Of a DNA stretch of 64,000 bases, positions 37,016 to 46,154 are shown in pieces. Below the pieces are notes generated by a model. That model was not told the origin of the DNA. It was given only the letters and a program-made list of their open reading frames with translations, and searched no databases. Location: the NCBI GenBank assembly GCA_027487815.1, contig JAIYCW010000060.1:1-64000 (forward strand), written 5' to 3'. The translations under genes and the position numbers were made by a program. Origin of the DNA: Burkholderiales bacterium. GTDB taxonomy: Bacteria > Pseudomonadota > Gammaproteobacteria > Burkholderiales > Burkholderiaceae_E. Position 1 is the stretch's first letter. Every line of letters begins with the position of its first letter.

Positions 37016-37175
37016 TTGACCTTCGAGCTCATATGAGCCTAGGTTTCGCCCCCGGCCCGCGCTAAGTTTGCGCTTCAGTTTTGGTCGAGGAGTCGTTTGT
37101 TAGACGGTTGATGTTTTTCAATCCGTTCTATGAACGATTAGCCTGCGCGGTTTTGCGTGGGCATTAGGATCAGCA
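37016..37175 (+). promoter_or_regulatory. Putative promoter and long 5' leader of the RhlE-like helicase gene
   Basis: TTGACC (37016-37021), 18 nt and TAGGTT (37040-37045) make a weak promoter; its spacer holds a perfect 12-bp palindrome, GCTCATATGAGC (37027-37038). Transcription from here would leave a leader of about 120 nt with T-rich stretches and several small stem-loops (GTTC-tat-GAAC near 37125). Long leaders that tune expression, especially in the cold, are known for DEAD-box helicase genes. The wider gap (36939-37175) holds no gene. Confidence 0.4.
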
Positions 37176-38735
37176 ATGCTCGATTTAAATCCATCGGCGG
37201 CAGATGATGTCGTCTCTTCCATTGATCTCGAAGACCATAGCGTCATTGAAGCGGCTTCAGCGCATGCCGAGCCAGTGCAGCCCAAGCTTGTAGCTCCCGG
37301 GTTCGCCCACCTGAAGCTCGACCCCGCCTTGATGCGTGCGGTTGACGCTTTGGGATTTACCGAGCCTACCAAGGTTCAAAACAAAGTTATCCCGATGGCG
37401 CTGGCTGGGCGTGATGACGACAAGCTGGTTGACCTCATGGTGTCCAGCCAAACCGGTAGCGGCAAAACAGCCGCATTCCTGTTGCCTGTGATTCATAGCC
37501 TGATTGCGATTGAGCGAGTGCGCCAGGAGCGCAAAGCTGAAGCTCAAGCCAAGGCCCGCGCCGAAGCTAAAGCCCGCGGCGAGGACATCAAGAAAGACAA
37601 GAAGCGCAAGAACCCGTTTGCTCACCGAGCTTTGGGTTCCGTATCTCCCAGCGCCCTGATTTTGTGCCCAACCCGCGAGCTCGCTCAGCAGGTGGCGGCC
37701 GATGCGATTGATCTGGTGCGTGATGGGGCTGGTTGCCGTGTGGCGTGCATCGTGGGCGGTATGCCCTATCACCAGCAGATCCAGCGTTTGCAAAACGCGA
37801 TGTTGGTGGTGGCTACCCCTGGCCGCTTGCTTGATCTGCAAAACACCGGTGCCTTGAAGCTGGATTCGGTGGAATTCCTGGTGGTGGATGAAGCCGACCG
37901 CATGCTCGATTTGGGCTTTGCTGATGATCTTGAAGCAGTCAACAAGCTGACCGCCCAGCGTCGTCAAACCATGATGTTTTCGGCTACCTTTGCCCCGAAC
38001 ATTATGGGACTGGGTGCCCGCGTGATGCGCGAGCCACAGCGTGTTTCGGTGGATTCGCAGCATGAGAAACACACCAACATCAAGCAAACCTTGTATTGGG
38101 CGGATAACGCACCCCACAAGCGCGCGCTGCTCGACCATTGGATGCGCGACCCTGGCATTGATCAGGCCATCATTTTCGCCAGCACCCAGATTGAGTGCGA
38201 TGCGTTAGCCCAGGATTTGATCGATGCGGGCTTCTCAGCCACTTCATTGCATGGTGCGCTGAATCAGGGCTTGCGTAATCGTCGCCTGGCGCAATTGCGC
38301 GAGCACCGTATTCAGTTTCTCGTGGCTACCGATGTGGCCGCGCGAGGCATCGATGTGCCTACCATCAGCCATGTGTTCAACTATGGCCTGCCGATGAAGG
38401 CGGAGGACTACACCCACCGCATCGGTCGCACCGGGCGTGCGGGGCGTGATGGATTGGCAATTACATTTGCCGAGCGGTTTCAGCGCCATAAGATTGGCGA
38501 GATCGAGCGCTTTACCCAGCAGTCGCTGGATGAAGCGATCGTTCCGGGCCTGGAGCCACGTGAAAAGCCGCGGGGCGCTCGTCCGAATGGCGCACCAGGT
38601 GGAAAGCCAGGCTCGCGTCCTGCTGGCAAGGCAGGATTCCGTCCCGGATTTGGCAAGCCCGCAGGCAAGTCTTTTGGTGGTGGCAAACCCGGGTTTGGTC
38701 GGCCTTCGGCTGGCAAGGCACCGCGCGCTCGATAA
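37176..38735 (+). CDS. ATP-dependent RNA helicase, DEAD-box, RhlE-like
   Basis: A 519-aa DEAD-box helicase with all core motifs: Q motif (GFTEPTKVQNKVIP), I (SSQTGSGKT), Ia (PTRELAQQ), Ib (TPGRLL), II (VVDEADRMLD), III (FSAT) and VI (HRIGRTGRAG). A ~35-residue highly basic, Lys/Ala/Arg-rich insert sits between motifs I and Ia, and the C-terminal ~70 residues are a Gly/Pro/Lys/Arg-rich tail typical of RhlE-type RNA binding. Likely roles are ribosome assembly, RNA decay or cold adaptation. AGGA lies about 8 nt before the ATG. Confidence 0.93.
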   Translation: MLDLNPSAADDVVSSIDLEDHSVIEAASAHAEPVQPKLVAPGFAHLKLDPALMRAVDALGFTEPTKVQNKVIPMALAGRDDDKLVDLMVSSQTGSGKTAAFLLPVIHSLIAIERVRQERKAEAQAKARAEAKARGEDIKKDKKRKNPFAHRALGSVSPSALILCPTRELAQQVAADAIDLVRDGAGCRVACIVGGMPYHQQIQRLQNAMLVVATPGRLLDLQNTGALKLDSVEFLVVDEADRMLDLGFADDLEAVNKLTAQRRQTMMFSATFAPNIMGLGARVMREPQRVSVDSQHEKHTNIKQTLYWADNAPHKRALLDHWMRDPGIDQAIIFASTQIECDALAQDLIDAGFSATSLHGALNQGLRNRRLAQLREHRIQFLVATDVAARGIDVPTISHVFNYGLPMKAEDYTHRIGRTGRAGRDGLAITFAERFQRHKIGEIERFTQQSLDEAIVPGLEPREKPRGARPNGAPGGKPGSRPAGKAGFRPGFGKPAGKSFGGGKPGFGRPSAGKAPRAR

Positions 38736-38747
38736 GTTTTTTTAAAA

Positions 38748-38770
38748 CTGGCCAGCGCAATGCTGGCCAG
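38748..38770. terminator. Hairpin after the helicase gene, possibly a leftward terminator
   Basis: A perfect 9-bp stem, CTGGCCAGC / GCTGGCCAG, with a 5-nt loop lies 12 nt after the helicase stop. On the + strand no U-tract follows; read leftward, the stem runs into TTTTAAAAAAA. It may mark the helicase 3' end by other means, or protect the transcript. Confidence 0.45.
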
Positions 38771-38841
38771 CGCCCTTGAATCCTTGCTTGGTGTCACCAA
38801 GTAAGTGATTAGGGGCAAGGTTGCCCCATTGGGGGATCGCT

Positions 38842-41079
38842 TTGAACCAAGAGCTCAAGCTTGATTTGCGAGGCATGACATGCGCTGCTTGTGTAGCGCG
38901 TGTTGATAAATCGCTGCGCAAGTTGCCAGGTGTCAGCGACGTGTCGGTGAATCTGGTGGCCGAACAGGCCATACTGACCTACGAGTCCACCTCCCAGCCC
39001 GAAATTGAGCAAGCTGTCGCAGCGGTTGAAAAAGCAGGCTACAAAGCCTTCCCGGTTCGAACTGATCAAAACCTGTCCGATGCTCTGGCGCTGCGCGCCC
39101 ACTCCAAAGAAGACGAATTGCAGGAGCAGCGCCGCAACCTGCTTTGGGCTATTGGGTTAAGCCTGCCCGTGGTCGCGCTCGAAATGGGAGGGCACCTCTG
39201 GCCGGCCTGGCATCATCTGATTGAGCGCATGCTCGGATCTTCGCTGAACAATGCAATTCAAGCAGTGTTAACCACCGCAGTGATGTTCGGCCCTGGGCGA
39301 CAGTTCTTCACTGCTGGTGTGCCGAGCTTGCTGCGCGGCGCGCCAAACATGAACTCCCTGGTGGCTCTGGGGGCCGGCCTGGCATGGGCGTTATCCCTTG
39401 TATTGATCAGTTTCAAAGCGCTGAATCCGATGGCCAATGGTGCAGTGTTTTTTGAAGCAGCCACGGTGATGGTGACACTCATACTTGTCGGCCGATATCT
39501 GGAGGCGCGCGCCCGCATTCAAACCGGTGATGCGATTAGCCAACTCTTGGCCCTGCAGCCAACCCAGGCCACCGTGCAAACCGCCCAAGGGCCGCAGTTG
39601 CGCGACATCGCCTCGATTCATCCTGACGATGTATTGATAGTGCGGCCAGGTGATGCCGTCGCCCTCGACTCGTTGATTATCGAAGGTCAGTGCGAGGTCG
39701 ATGAGTCGATGCTGACGGGTGAATCTCAACCGGTGCTCAAGCGTCCAGGCGACACGATTTTTGGGGGTACCCAAAGCAAGCTGGGGGCAGTCCAGGCCAA
39801 GGTGCTTGCAAGCGCCTCCGAAGGCCGCCTGTCTCAGATCGTGGGAATGGTGCATCAAGCGCAAGCCTCACGATTGCCGATTCAGGATGTCATCGACCAG
39901 ATAGCGATGTGGTTCGTGCCGGTGGTGCTGGGCATCGCTCTGCTTACCGGGCTGGTGTGGTGGTGGCTTGGAGCCTCTTGGCTGGTTGCATTGATCACCG
40001 CCATCACCGTAGTAATTGTGGCTTGTCCTTGTGCCATGGGTCTGGCAACGCCGATATCAATTGTTGTTGCGGTGGGGCGAGCTGCACGCCTTGGTATTTT
40101 GCTCAGACAGGGACGAGTGCTTCAGGTGTTGTCAGGGGTGAAGGTGATTGCCTTTGACAAAACCGGAACCTTGACTCAGGGGCGCTTGCAGCTTGGCACC
40201 TGGGTTCATTTGAGTTCTGCACATGATGAAGCACAATCGTTGCAGTGGGCAGCAAGTGTGGAGCAGCAGTCCGAGCATCCAGCCGCACGAGCGCTAATGG
40301 AGGCAGCCAAGGCAAAAGGCCTGCCGCTTCAACGTGCCACTGATTTTCAGGCTTTGCCAGGCCGGGGAGTATGCGCGACGGTTGATGGCAAGTTGGTGAG
40401 GGTGGGTGCGCTGTCGTGGATGAAGGAGCTGGGGCTGGCTGTGCCCGATTCGGCGAGCTCATCACCCACATTTCAAGCAGGCCTTGCAGTTGCGAGTGGC
40501 AGCGAAGTACTGGCAGTTTTTGAAATGCGCGATCAAGTGCGGCCAAGCTCCCAGCATGCGCTCAGAGCCTTAATGGAGCGCAAGATAGCTGTGGCCATTG
40601 TGTCCGGCGATCAATCGTCAAAAGTGGATGCATTGGCCGACGAGCTGGGTGTGGAGTTGCGCTATTCCCAATGCTTGCCCGAACGTAAGGTCGAGTTACT
40701 CGCCGAATTGCGGCAACGCTACGGGCCGGTAGCTTTTGTCGGTGATGGGATCAACGATGCGCCGGTCCTGGCGAAAGCAGATGTCAGCTTTGCGATGGGT
40801 GCAGGCAGCCCGATCGCCATGACAAGTGCCGATATCGTTTTGGCCCGCGATGACCTCGGCGCAATCGATCAGGCCTTTGACCTGGCGCATCACACGATGC
40901 GCAACATCAAGCAGAATCTTTTTTGGGCCTTCGCTTACAACGCAGCCTTGATTCCGCTCGCCGCGGGGGTGTTTCGGCCTTGGCTCGGTTGGAGTTTTTC
41001 GCCGATGGCTGCGGCCGGGGCGATGGCGTTGTCCAGTGTGTTTGTAGTGGTTAATGCTTTGGGCTTGCGCAAGGCTTAA
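38842..41079 (+). CDS. copA: Copper-translocating P1B-type ATPase CopA
   Basis: A 745-aa heavy-metal P-type ATPase with one N-terminal metal-binding domain (GMTCAACVARVD, residues ~12-23), the actuator loop MLTGESQPV, the membrane metal site VACPCAMGLATP, the phosphorylation motif DKTGTLT, SEHPAA and GDGINDAPVLA. The CPC site plus the CopZ-like neighbour indicate Cu(I) export to the periplasm. The preferred start is TTG at 38842, with GGGGGA 5-6 nt upstream, since it begins directly before the metal-binding domain; a TTG at 38821 is also possible. Confidence 0.92.
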   Translation: MNQELKLDLRGMTCAACVARVDKSLRKLPGVSDVSVNLVAEQAILTYESTSQPEIEQAVAAVEKAGYKAFPVRTDQNLSDALALRAHSKEDELQEQRRNLLWAIGLSLPVVALEMGGHLWPAWHHLIERMLGSSLNNAIQAVLTTAVMFGPGRQFFTAGVPSLLRGAPNMNSLVALGAGLAWALSLVLISFKALNPMANGAVFFEAATVMVTLILVGRYLEARARIQTGDAISQLLALQPTQATVQTAQGPQLRDIASIHPDDVLIVRPGDAVALDSLIIEGQCEVDESMLTGESQPVLKRPGDTIFGGTQSKLGAVQAKVLASASEGRLSQIVGMVHQAQASRLPIQDVIDQIAMWFVPVVLGIALLTGLVWWWLGASWLVALITAITVVIVACPCAMGLATPISIVVAVGRAARLGILLRQGRVLQVLSGVKVIAFDKTGTLTQGRLQLGTWVHLSSAHDEAQSLQWAASVEQQSEHPAARALMEAAKAKGLPLQRATDFQALPGRGVCATVDGKLVRVGALSWMKELGLAVPDSASSSPTFQAGLAVASGSEVLAVFEMRDQVRPSSQHALRALMERKIAVAIVSGDQSSKVDALADELGVELRYSQCLPERKVELLAELRQRYGPVAFVGDGINDAPVLAKADVSFAMGAGSPIAMTSADIVLARDDLGAIDQAFDLAHHTMRNIKQNLFWAFAYNAALIPLAAGVFRPWLGWSFSPMAAAGAMALSSVFVVVNALGLRKA

Positions 41080-41090
41080 GGAGTAAAACG

Positions 41091-41288
41091 ATGATTGAAT
41101 TGCGTGTTGAGGCCATGAGTTGCGGGCACTGTATCAAGGTGATCACCTCGACGGTGAAGGCACTTGATCCCAAGGCTGAAGTGTCTACTGATCTGGCTAC
41201 CAAGCGGGTCAGCATCGATAGCAGTCTGCCGATGAGTGCCTTTATTCGGGCATTGGGCGAGGAGGATTACCAGGCTCAGCCTGCCTGA
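41091..41288 (+). CDS. copZ: CopZ-like copper chaperone
   Basis: A 65-aa heavy-metal-associated domain with the Cu(I)-binding motif MSCGHC (residues 9-14) and a beta-alpha-beta-beta-alpha-beta pattern. AAGGAG precedes the ATG by 7 nt, 11 nt after copA. It should deliver Cu(I) to the exporter. No cueR or csoR lies directly beside the pair. Confidence 0.9.
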   Translation: MIELRVEAMSCGHCIKVITSTVKALDPKAEVSTDLATKRVSIDSSLPMSAFIRALGEEDYQAQPA

Positions 41289-41302
41289 TTCTTCGCCTGT
41301 CC

Positions 41303-41337
41303 TTGTCTGAAGGCAGCGTTGGTTTACACTGCAGCGC
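41303..41337 (+). promoter_or_regulatory. Promoter predicting a leaderless amidase mRNA
   Basis: TTGTCT (41303-41308), 16 nt and TACACT (41325-41330) resemble a sigma70 promoter. The -10 ends 7 nt before the ATG at 41338, so transcription should start at or next to the A of the start codon. There is no Shine-Dalgarno sequence, consistent with leaderless translation. Confidence 0.5.
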
Positions 41338-42789
41338 ATGGACGATCTCTGCGCACTGTCTGCTCATGACCTGCTTGGCCTGTATCGAGGCAAACGATGC
41401 TCGCCAGTGGAAGTGTGTGGCGCATTGCTTGCGAGGGTAGATCGACTCAATCCTCTGCTCAAGGCCTTTGTACTGGTCGATCATGAAGCGGCGCTTGCGA
41501 GCGCGCGGGCTAGTGAAGTCCGCTGGATGCGCGATTCCCCGATGGGTCCACTTGATGGTGTGCCAGTGTCGATCAAGGACATCATTCTCACCCGTGGTTG
41601 GCCCACATTACGCGGTTCGCTTGGTATCGATCCGGCGCAGGTCTGGGATATCGATGCGCCGGTCTCTGCACGCTTGCGCGAATCCGGCGCGGTGCTTTTC
41701 GGCAAGACAACGACCCCCGAGTATGGTCATAAGGCTGAAACCAATTCACCTGGATCGGTGCCTGTGTCACTTGGTGGTGGGGCGACCTGCAATCCCTGGG
41801 ACTTAAGCAAGACCACTGGAGGCTCTTCAGGTGGCGCAGCTGCAGCAATAGCCGCAGGACTAGGGCCTTTATCAGTGGGGACTGATGGCGCCGGCTCGGT
41901 GCGCATTCCTGCGGCCTTTTGCGGTAACGTGGGCATGAAGCCAAGTTTCGGCAGGGTTCCTGCCTACCCCTTGTCGCCCTATGGCACGGTGGCTCATCTC
42001 GGACCGCACACGATGAGTGTGGCTGATGCTGCCCTCATGCTTGATGTCATGAAACAGCCGGACGCTCGTGACTGGACATCCTTGCCACCAGACTCGCGCA
42101 GCTACCTTGCACGGCTCGAAGCACCGGCGCGTGCGCATGGCCTGGGCGTCAGCGATCAGCCGCTGGCCGGATTGCGCGCGGCTTATTCTCCAACGTTGGG
42201 TTATGTGCGCAATCTTGATCCGCAGGTTCGCGAGGCTCTGGATCGCGCAGTTGTTCTACTTGAGGGTCTGGGGCTTGAGATTGAGGCTTGCGATCCTGGC
42301 ATCGAGGATCCTCTGGAGATCAGCACCGGGTTGTGGTTCCTGGGGTCGCTATCGGTATGGTCCGGCTTGAGCGAAGAGCAAAAGCGTGTATGTGACCCGG
42401 ATTTCACTGCCCAGGCTCAATGGGGCAAGCAGATCAGCGGGCTGCAAGCCACTCAATTGCACCAACGGCGCGGGCTTTTGGGCAGTCATATGCGGCAATG
42501 GATGCTGCCCTACGATGTTCTTATTACCCCGACCGTAGCCAGCACCGCGTTCGCCAATCGGGCGCCGGGTTCCGTGCCGATGTCGCCCGAGACCATGCTT
42601 GGCTGGACACCCTATAGTTACCCCTTCAATCTCACTCAGCAACCCGCTCTCACTATTCCTTGTGGGCTTAGCAATCAAGGTTTGCCGATTGGCATGCAGC
42701 TAGTGGGCCGTATGTTTGACGACATGACTGTCTTGCGGGTGGCGGCGGCTTTCGAAGAGTGTATGCCGATACCCCGCCCGGTATTGTGA
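41338..42789 (+). CDS. Amidase signature family protein
   Basis: A 483-aa amidase with the Ser-cisSer-Lys catalytic set: Lys in PVSIKDIILTRG (~residue 80), the glycine-serine loop KTTGGSSGGAAAAIAAGLGP (~155-175) and the nucleophile in VGTDGAGSVRIPAAFCG. It hydrolyses an unidentified amide, from GatA-like to aryl or aliphatic amides. It is not GatA by context, since gatB and gatC are absent. Its stop lies next to the DUF3047 gene. Confidence 0.9.
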   Translation: MDDLCALSAHDLLGLYRGKRCSPVEVCGALLARVDRLNPLLKAFVLVDHEAALASARASEVRWMRDSPMGPLDGVPVSIKDIILTRGWPTLRGSLGIDPAQVWDIDAPVSARLRESGAVLFGKTTTPEYGHKAETNSPGSVPVSLGGGATCNPWDLSKTTGGSSGGAAAAIAAGLGPLSVGTDGAGSVRIPAAFCGNVGMKPSFGRVPAYPLSPYGTVAHLGPHTMSVADAALMLDVMKQPDARDWTSLPPDSRSYLARLEAPARAHGLGVSDQPLAGLRAAYSPTLGYVRNLDPQVREALDRAVVLLEGLGLEIEACDPGIEDPLEISTGLWFLGSLSVWSGLSEEQKRVCDPDFTAQAQWGKQISGLQATQLHQRRGLLGSHMRQWMLPYDVLITPTVASTAFANRAPGSVPMSPETMLGWTPYSYPFNLTQQPALTIPCGLSNQGLPIGMQLVGRMFDDMTVLRVAAAFEECMPIPRPVL

Positions 42790-42794
42790 GGCGC

Positions 42795-43556
42795 ATGCCA
42801 GCCTCCTGGCAAAGAGTGGGTTTGGCTTACCGCCTCTGTATGGGCTTCGCGCATGCAGCCTTGATGGGGGGCAATGCAATTGCCGCCGGTGGTGCGGTCG
42901 AGTTGATGTCGCTTGAAGCGGGTGCGGCAGTGCCCGCTCCATGGCAGACGATTCAATTAAAAACCACGACCCCAGCGACCCGATATGACGTGGCGGTATG
43001 GGACAGCGAGCTCGCCATTCGGTCTCAGGCCCAAGCCAGCATGAGTTTGCTGGTTCGCCCGATCAGCGTCGATTTGTTGCGCACACCAATACTTTGCTGG
43101 AAGTGGCGTAGCGAGCAGGTGTTGAAGACTGCGGACATCACAAAAAAGTCCAGTGATGATTTGTCGGCCAGGGTCTATGTGAGTATGGACATGCCCTCCA
43201 GCTCAATGAGCCTGGCTACCCGCGCTGCGCTCGCTATAGCCCGTAATCTGTTTGGCCGGGATGTGCCGGATGCTGCGCTCAGTTATGTCTGGGATAACAG
43301 GCAGCCGGCGGGTACGAGTTTGCCCAGCGCATATACCGACCGCGCACGATTGGTAGTTCTGAAAAATCATGAATCCAAAGTGCGTACCTGGTTCGAGGAG
43401 CGTCGCGATGTATTGGCTGACATACAGACCGAATTTGGTGTTGCGCCACTACGCATTACGGCGGTGGCGCTAGCCACCGACACCGACAACACAGGCGAGG
43501 CAGCCCAGGCGGGCTTTGCCCGCTTGCGTTTTGTCGGGCGTGATCAGCCTTGCTAG
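42795..43556 (+). CDS. DUF3047 protein with N-terminal export signal
   Basis: A 253-aa protein with the DUF3047 features WKTIQL-like beginning (APWQTIQLKTTTPATRYDV), LCWKWRSEQVLKTADITKKSSDD, ARVYVSMDM, LSYVWDN and TAVALATDTDNTGEAAQAGF. The domain resembles beta-sandwich carbohydrate-binding folds. The N-terminus (about 30 residues) looks like a signal or anchor segment. The ATG at 42795 with a GAGG is used; a GTG at 42786 that overlaps the amidase stop (GTGA) is an alternative. Confidence 0.82.
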   Translation: MPASWQRVGLAYRLCMGFAHAALMGGNAIAAGGAVELMSLEAGAAVPAPWQTIQLKTTTPATRYDVAVWDSELAIRSQAQASMSLLVRPISVDLLRTPILCWKWRSEQVLKTADITKKSSDDLSARVYVSMDMPSSSMSLATRAALAIARNLFGRDVPDAALSYVWDNRQPAGTSLPSAYTDRARLVVLKNHESKVRTWFEERRDVLADIQTEFGVAPLRITAVALATDTDNTGEAAQAGFARLRFVGRDQPC

Positions 43557-43568
43557 ATCTCTAGGGCG

Positions 43569-44774
43569 TTAGCCTGCGCCCGTGTCGTCCTTGAGCATCG
43601 CGCGGATGCCTCTCACCGCCTGGCGAATCCGGGACTCATTTTCAATCAGGGCAAATCGCACATACTCATCGCCGTGATCACCAAATCCAATGCCTGGAGA
43701 TACCGATACCTTGGCTTGCGCGAGCAGGCGTTTGGAGAACTCCAGGGAGCCGAAGGAGCGATACGCTTCGGGAATGCGCGCCCAGATGTACATGGATGCC
43801 TTGGGAATGTCCACCGGCCAGCCTGATTCAATCAGCCCTTTGGCCAGCACATCGCGCCGCTTCTGGTAGGTGGCAACAATCTGTTGAACACACTGCTGAT
43901 CGCCCTCCAGCGCTGCAATCGCAGCAACTTGCACTGGTGTGAAGCTGCCATAGTCGTGATAGCTTTTAATGCGAGCCAGCGCGGCCACCAAGCCTGGATT
44001 GCCTACCATGTAACCAATACGCCAACCGGCCATGTTGTAGCTCTTGGACATGGTGAAAAACTCAACCGCCACATCCTTGGCCCCTGGCACCTGCATGATG
44101 GAAGGCGCCTTCCAGCCATCGAACACAATATCGGCATAGGCAAGGTCATGCACCACCAGAATGTCGTGTTTTTTGGCCAGGGCAATGACCCGCTCAAAGA
44201 AATCAAGCTCCACACATTGTGCGGTGGGATTTGAAGGAAATCCGAGCACGATCATCTTGGGTTTGGGGTAGCTGCCCCGAATGGCCCGTTCGAGTTCGGC
44301 AAAGAAATCAACCCCGGGAACCATCGGCACCGAGCGGATGTCTGCGCCCGCAATCACAGCTCCGTAAATATGAATCGGGTAGCTTGGGTCCGGCACAAGA
44401 ACCGTGTCACCGCGGTCCAGCGTCGCGAGCATCAGGTGTGCCAAGCCTTCTTTTGAGCCGATTGTTACGATCGCTTCGGTGTCCGAATCGATCTCTACCT
44501 GATACCGATCCTGATACCAGTGCGAGATCGCGCGGCGCAGTCTCGGAATGCCTTTACTTGAAGAATAGCCGTGCGTGTCGGGGCGTTGCGCCACCTCAGT
44601 GAGCTTGTTGACGATATGCGCAGGAGTCGCTCCATCCGGATTTCCCATGCTCAGATCAATGATGTCTTCTCCACGCCTGCGCGCAGCAGCACGCAGCTCG
44701 GCAGTGATGTTGAAAACATAAGGGGGTAGACGATCAATGCGCGCAAAACGGCGCTGAGTGGCGTTGGAGGCCAT
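43569..44774 (-). CDS. alaC: Class I/II aminotransferase, alanine-synthesising type (AlaC-like)
   Basis: A 401-aa fold-type I PLP enzyme with [69 protein letters not shown], and the PLP-lysine block [16 protein letters not shown]. This pattern is that of AlaC/YfdZ-type aminotransferases interconverting alanine and pyruvate with 2-oxoglutarate. The ATG at 44774 matches the family N-terminus ([13 protein letters not shown]). In many betaproteobacteria homoserine dehydrogenase follows, but not here. Confidence 0.88.
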   Translation of the reverse strand: MASNATQRRFARIDRLPPYVFNITAELRAAARRRGEDIIDLSMGNPDGATPAHIVNKLTEVAQRPDTHGYSSSKGIPRLRRAISHWYQDRYQVEIDSDTEAIVTIGSKEGLAHLMLATLDRGDTVLVPDPSYPIHIYGAVIAGADIRSVPMVPGVDFFAELERAIRGSYPKPKMIVLGFPSNPTAQCVELDFFERVIALAKKHDILVVHDLAYADIVFDGWKAPSIMQVPGAKDVAVEFFTMSKSYNMAGWRIGYMVGNPGLVAALARIKSYHDYGSFTPVQVAAIAALEGDQQCVQQIVATYQKRRDVLAKGLIESGWPVDIPKASMYIWARIPEAYRSFGSLEFSKRLLAQAKVSVSPGIGFGDHGDEYVRFALIENESRIRQAVRGIRAMLKDDTGAG

Positions 44775-44952
44775 GATTAAGTTCCTACGTAAGCGCCCGG
44801 AACCGTCCGAGCGACGTTCGGTGCAATAAGGCACCGGATTTGAAGTATATCGCGGCGCTCAGTGTTGCCTGGTGAAGCGTACCAACGGCGGCCGGCTCGG
44901 CCCAAAGGTGGCAAATTGTTTCAAGTCGGGGGCGCCATAGTCGATATTTCCG

Positions 44953-46152
44953 ATGAGCACATATGAAATGAATACCGTAGACATCATTAGCGGATTGATC
45001 ATCGGCGGCGTGGGTTCGTTCCTCGCGGCCGCCCTGATGCTGCTGGCCCGCTCCAATAGCGAAGTCATGGCCAGCGGACTGCGTGTCTGTGCTTATGCAT
45101 TTGTGATCATGGGCATGGGCTTGTCGCAGGCTGCGTTGATTTCCGGTCCTTACGCCGAGCCGGCCCGTTTAATCCTGTCCCTGGGCCCCATCTTGGGGTT
45201 GCTGGTGTTCGGGTACGGGTTTAATCTCGTGCATGGGGTAACACCCAATGGTGTGCGCTGGGTGGCATGTAGCATCAGTGCGGTAGTGCTGATTGCAGCA
45301 GCTTATTTGCACGGCGAGCGCGCTTTGGCTGTGGCGGTGGCGGCCGGATGTTTGGCCTATTCGATGGTTTTAGCCGTGTATTGCTGGCCACATTTAAGAT
45401 CAAGACACGTGCTCGCGCAGCGTGTGCTTGGCGTTGTCATTCTGGGTGTTATCGCGGTTAGTTTGGTCAGACTGATCCAAACCTTGGTGTACCAGGGCCC
45501 GGTGCGCGACCATTTGCTATATGTACCTGTATCGCAGCTTTGGTTCCATGCGCTGTTTTATGGCGTGATGCCGCTCATGACTGGCGTTATGCTGTTGAGT
45601 ATCATCAACGCCCATTTGGCGCAGCGCCTGGAACTATTTGTTCACACCGATGAACTGACAAAATCGCTCTCCAGGCGCGGCTTGCGCACTCATGCACCGC
45701 ACTTGATTGCCAATGCCCGCAAAGCGAAACGCGAAGTTGCTGTGTTAATGCTCGATCTCGATAACTTCAAAACCATCAATGATCGCTACGGGCATCAGTT
45801 TGGCGATGTGGTTTTGTATGAAGTTGCGCAGCAATTGCGCGACGAGTTGCGTGGGGAAGCTTTGCTGAGTCGCTATGGTGGAGAGGAGTTTTTGGCATTG
45901 ATCCCGGTGGAAACCAAGACTGTTGATACGGTTGTTGCCGAGCGACTGCGACGCGCGGTACGCCGTCTGAAGCTGAGAGGTCCTGCCGGGCAGCCGGTAT
46001 TGATCACCGTGAGTATCGGCTGCTCCTTGATCGGCAAGCGTACCAACGAGCAGTCCGAGCTTGATGGTGCAATCGCGCGTGCGGACCAGGCGCTTTATGA
46101 CGCCAAGGCCAAAGGGCGGGATCGGGTGCAACTCAACTTGGCTATCGTTTGA
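44953..46152 (+). CDS. Membrane-bound diguanylate cyclase (GGDEF)
   Basis: A 399-aa protein with about seven N-terminal transmembrane helices (residues ~8-225) and a cytoplasmic GGDEF domain carrying the active RYGGEEF motif, DNFKTINDRYGHQFGD, and the C-terminal ADQALYDAKAKGRD. Catalysis of c-di-GMP formation from two GTP is expected. No RxxD inhibitory site is visible upstream of GGEEF, so product inhibition may be absent. The sensed signal is unknown. A second ATG at 44968 is possible. It is convergent with the DUF1853 gene. Confidence 0.9.
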   Translation: MSTYEMNTVDIISGLIIGGVGSFLAAALMLLARSNSEVMASGLRVCAYAFVIMGMGLSQAALISGPYAEPARLILSLGPILGLLVFGYGFNLVHGVTPNGVRWVACSISAVVLIAAAYLHGERALAVAVAAGCLAYSMVLAVYCWPHLRSRHVLAQRVLGVVILGVIAVSLVRLIQTLVYQGPVRDHLLYVPVSQLWFHALFYGVMPLMTGVMLLSIINAHLAQRLELFVHTDELTKSLSRRGLRTHAPHLIANARKAKREVAVLMLDLDNFKTINDRYGHQFGDVVLYEVAQQLRDELRGEALLSRYGGEEFLALIPVETKTVDTVVAERLRRAVRRLKLRGPAGQPVLITVSIGCSLIGKRTNEQSELDGAIARADQALYDAKAKGRDRVQLNLAIV

Positions 46153-46154
46153 TA

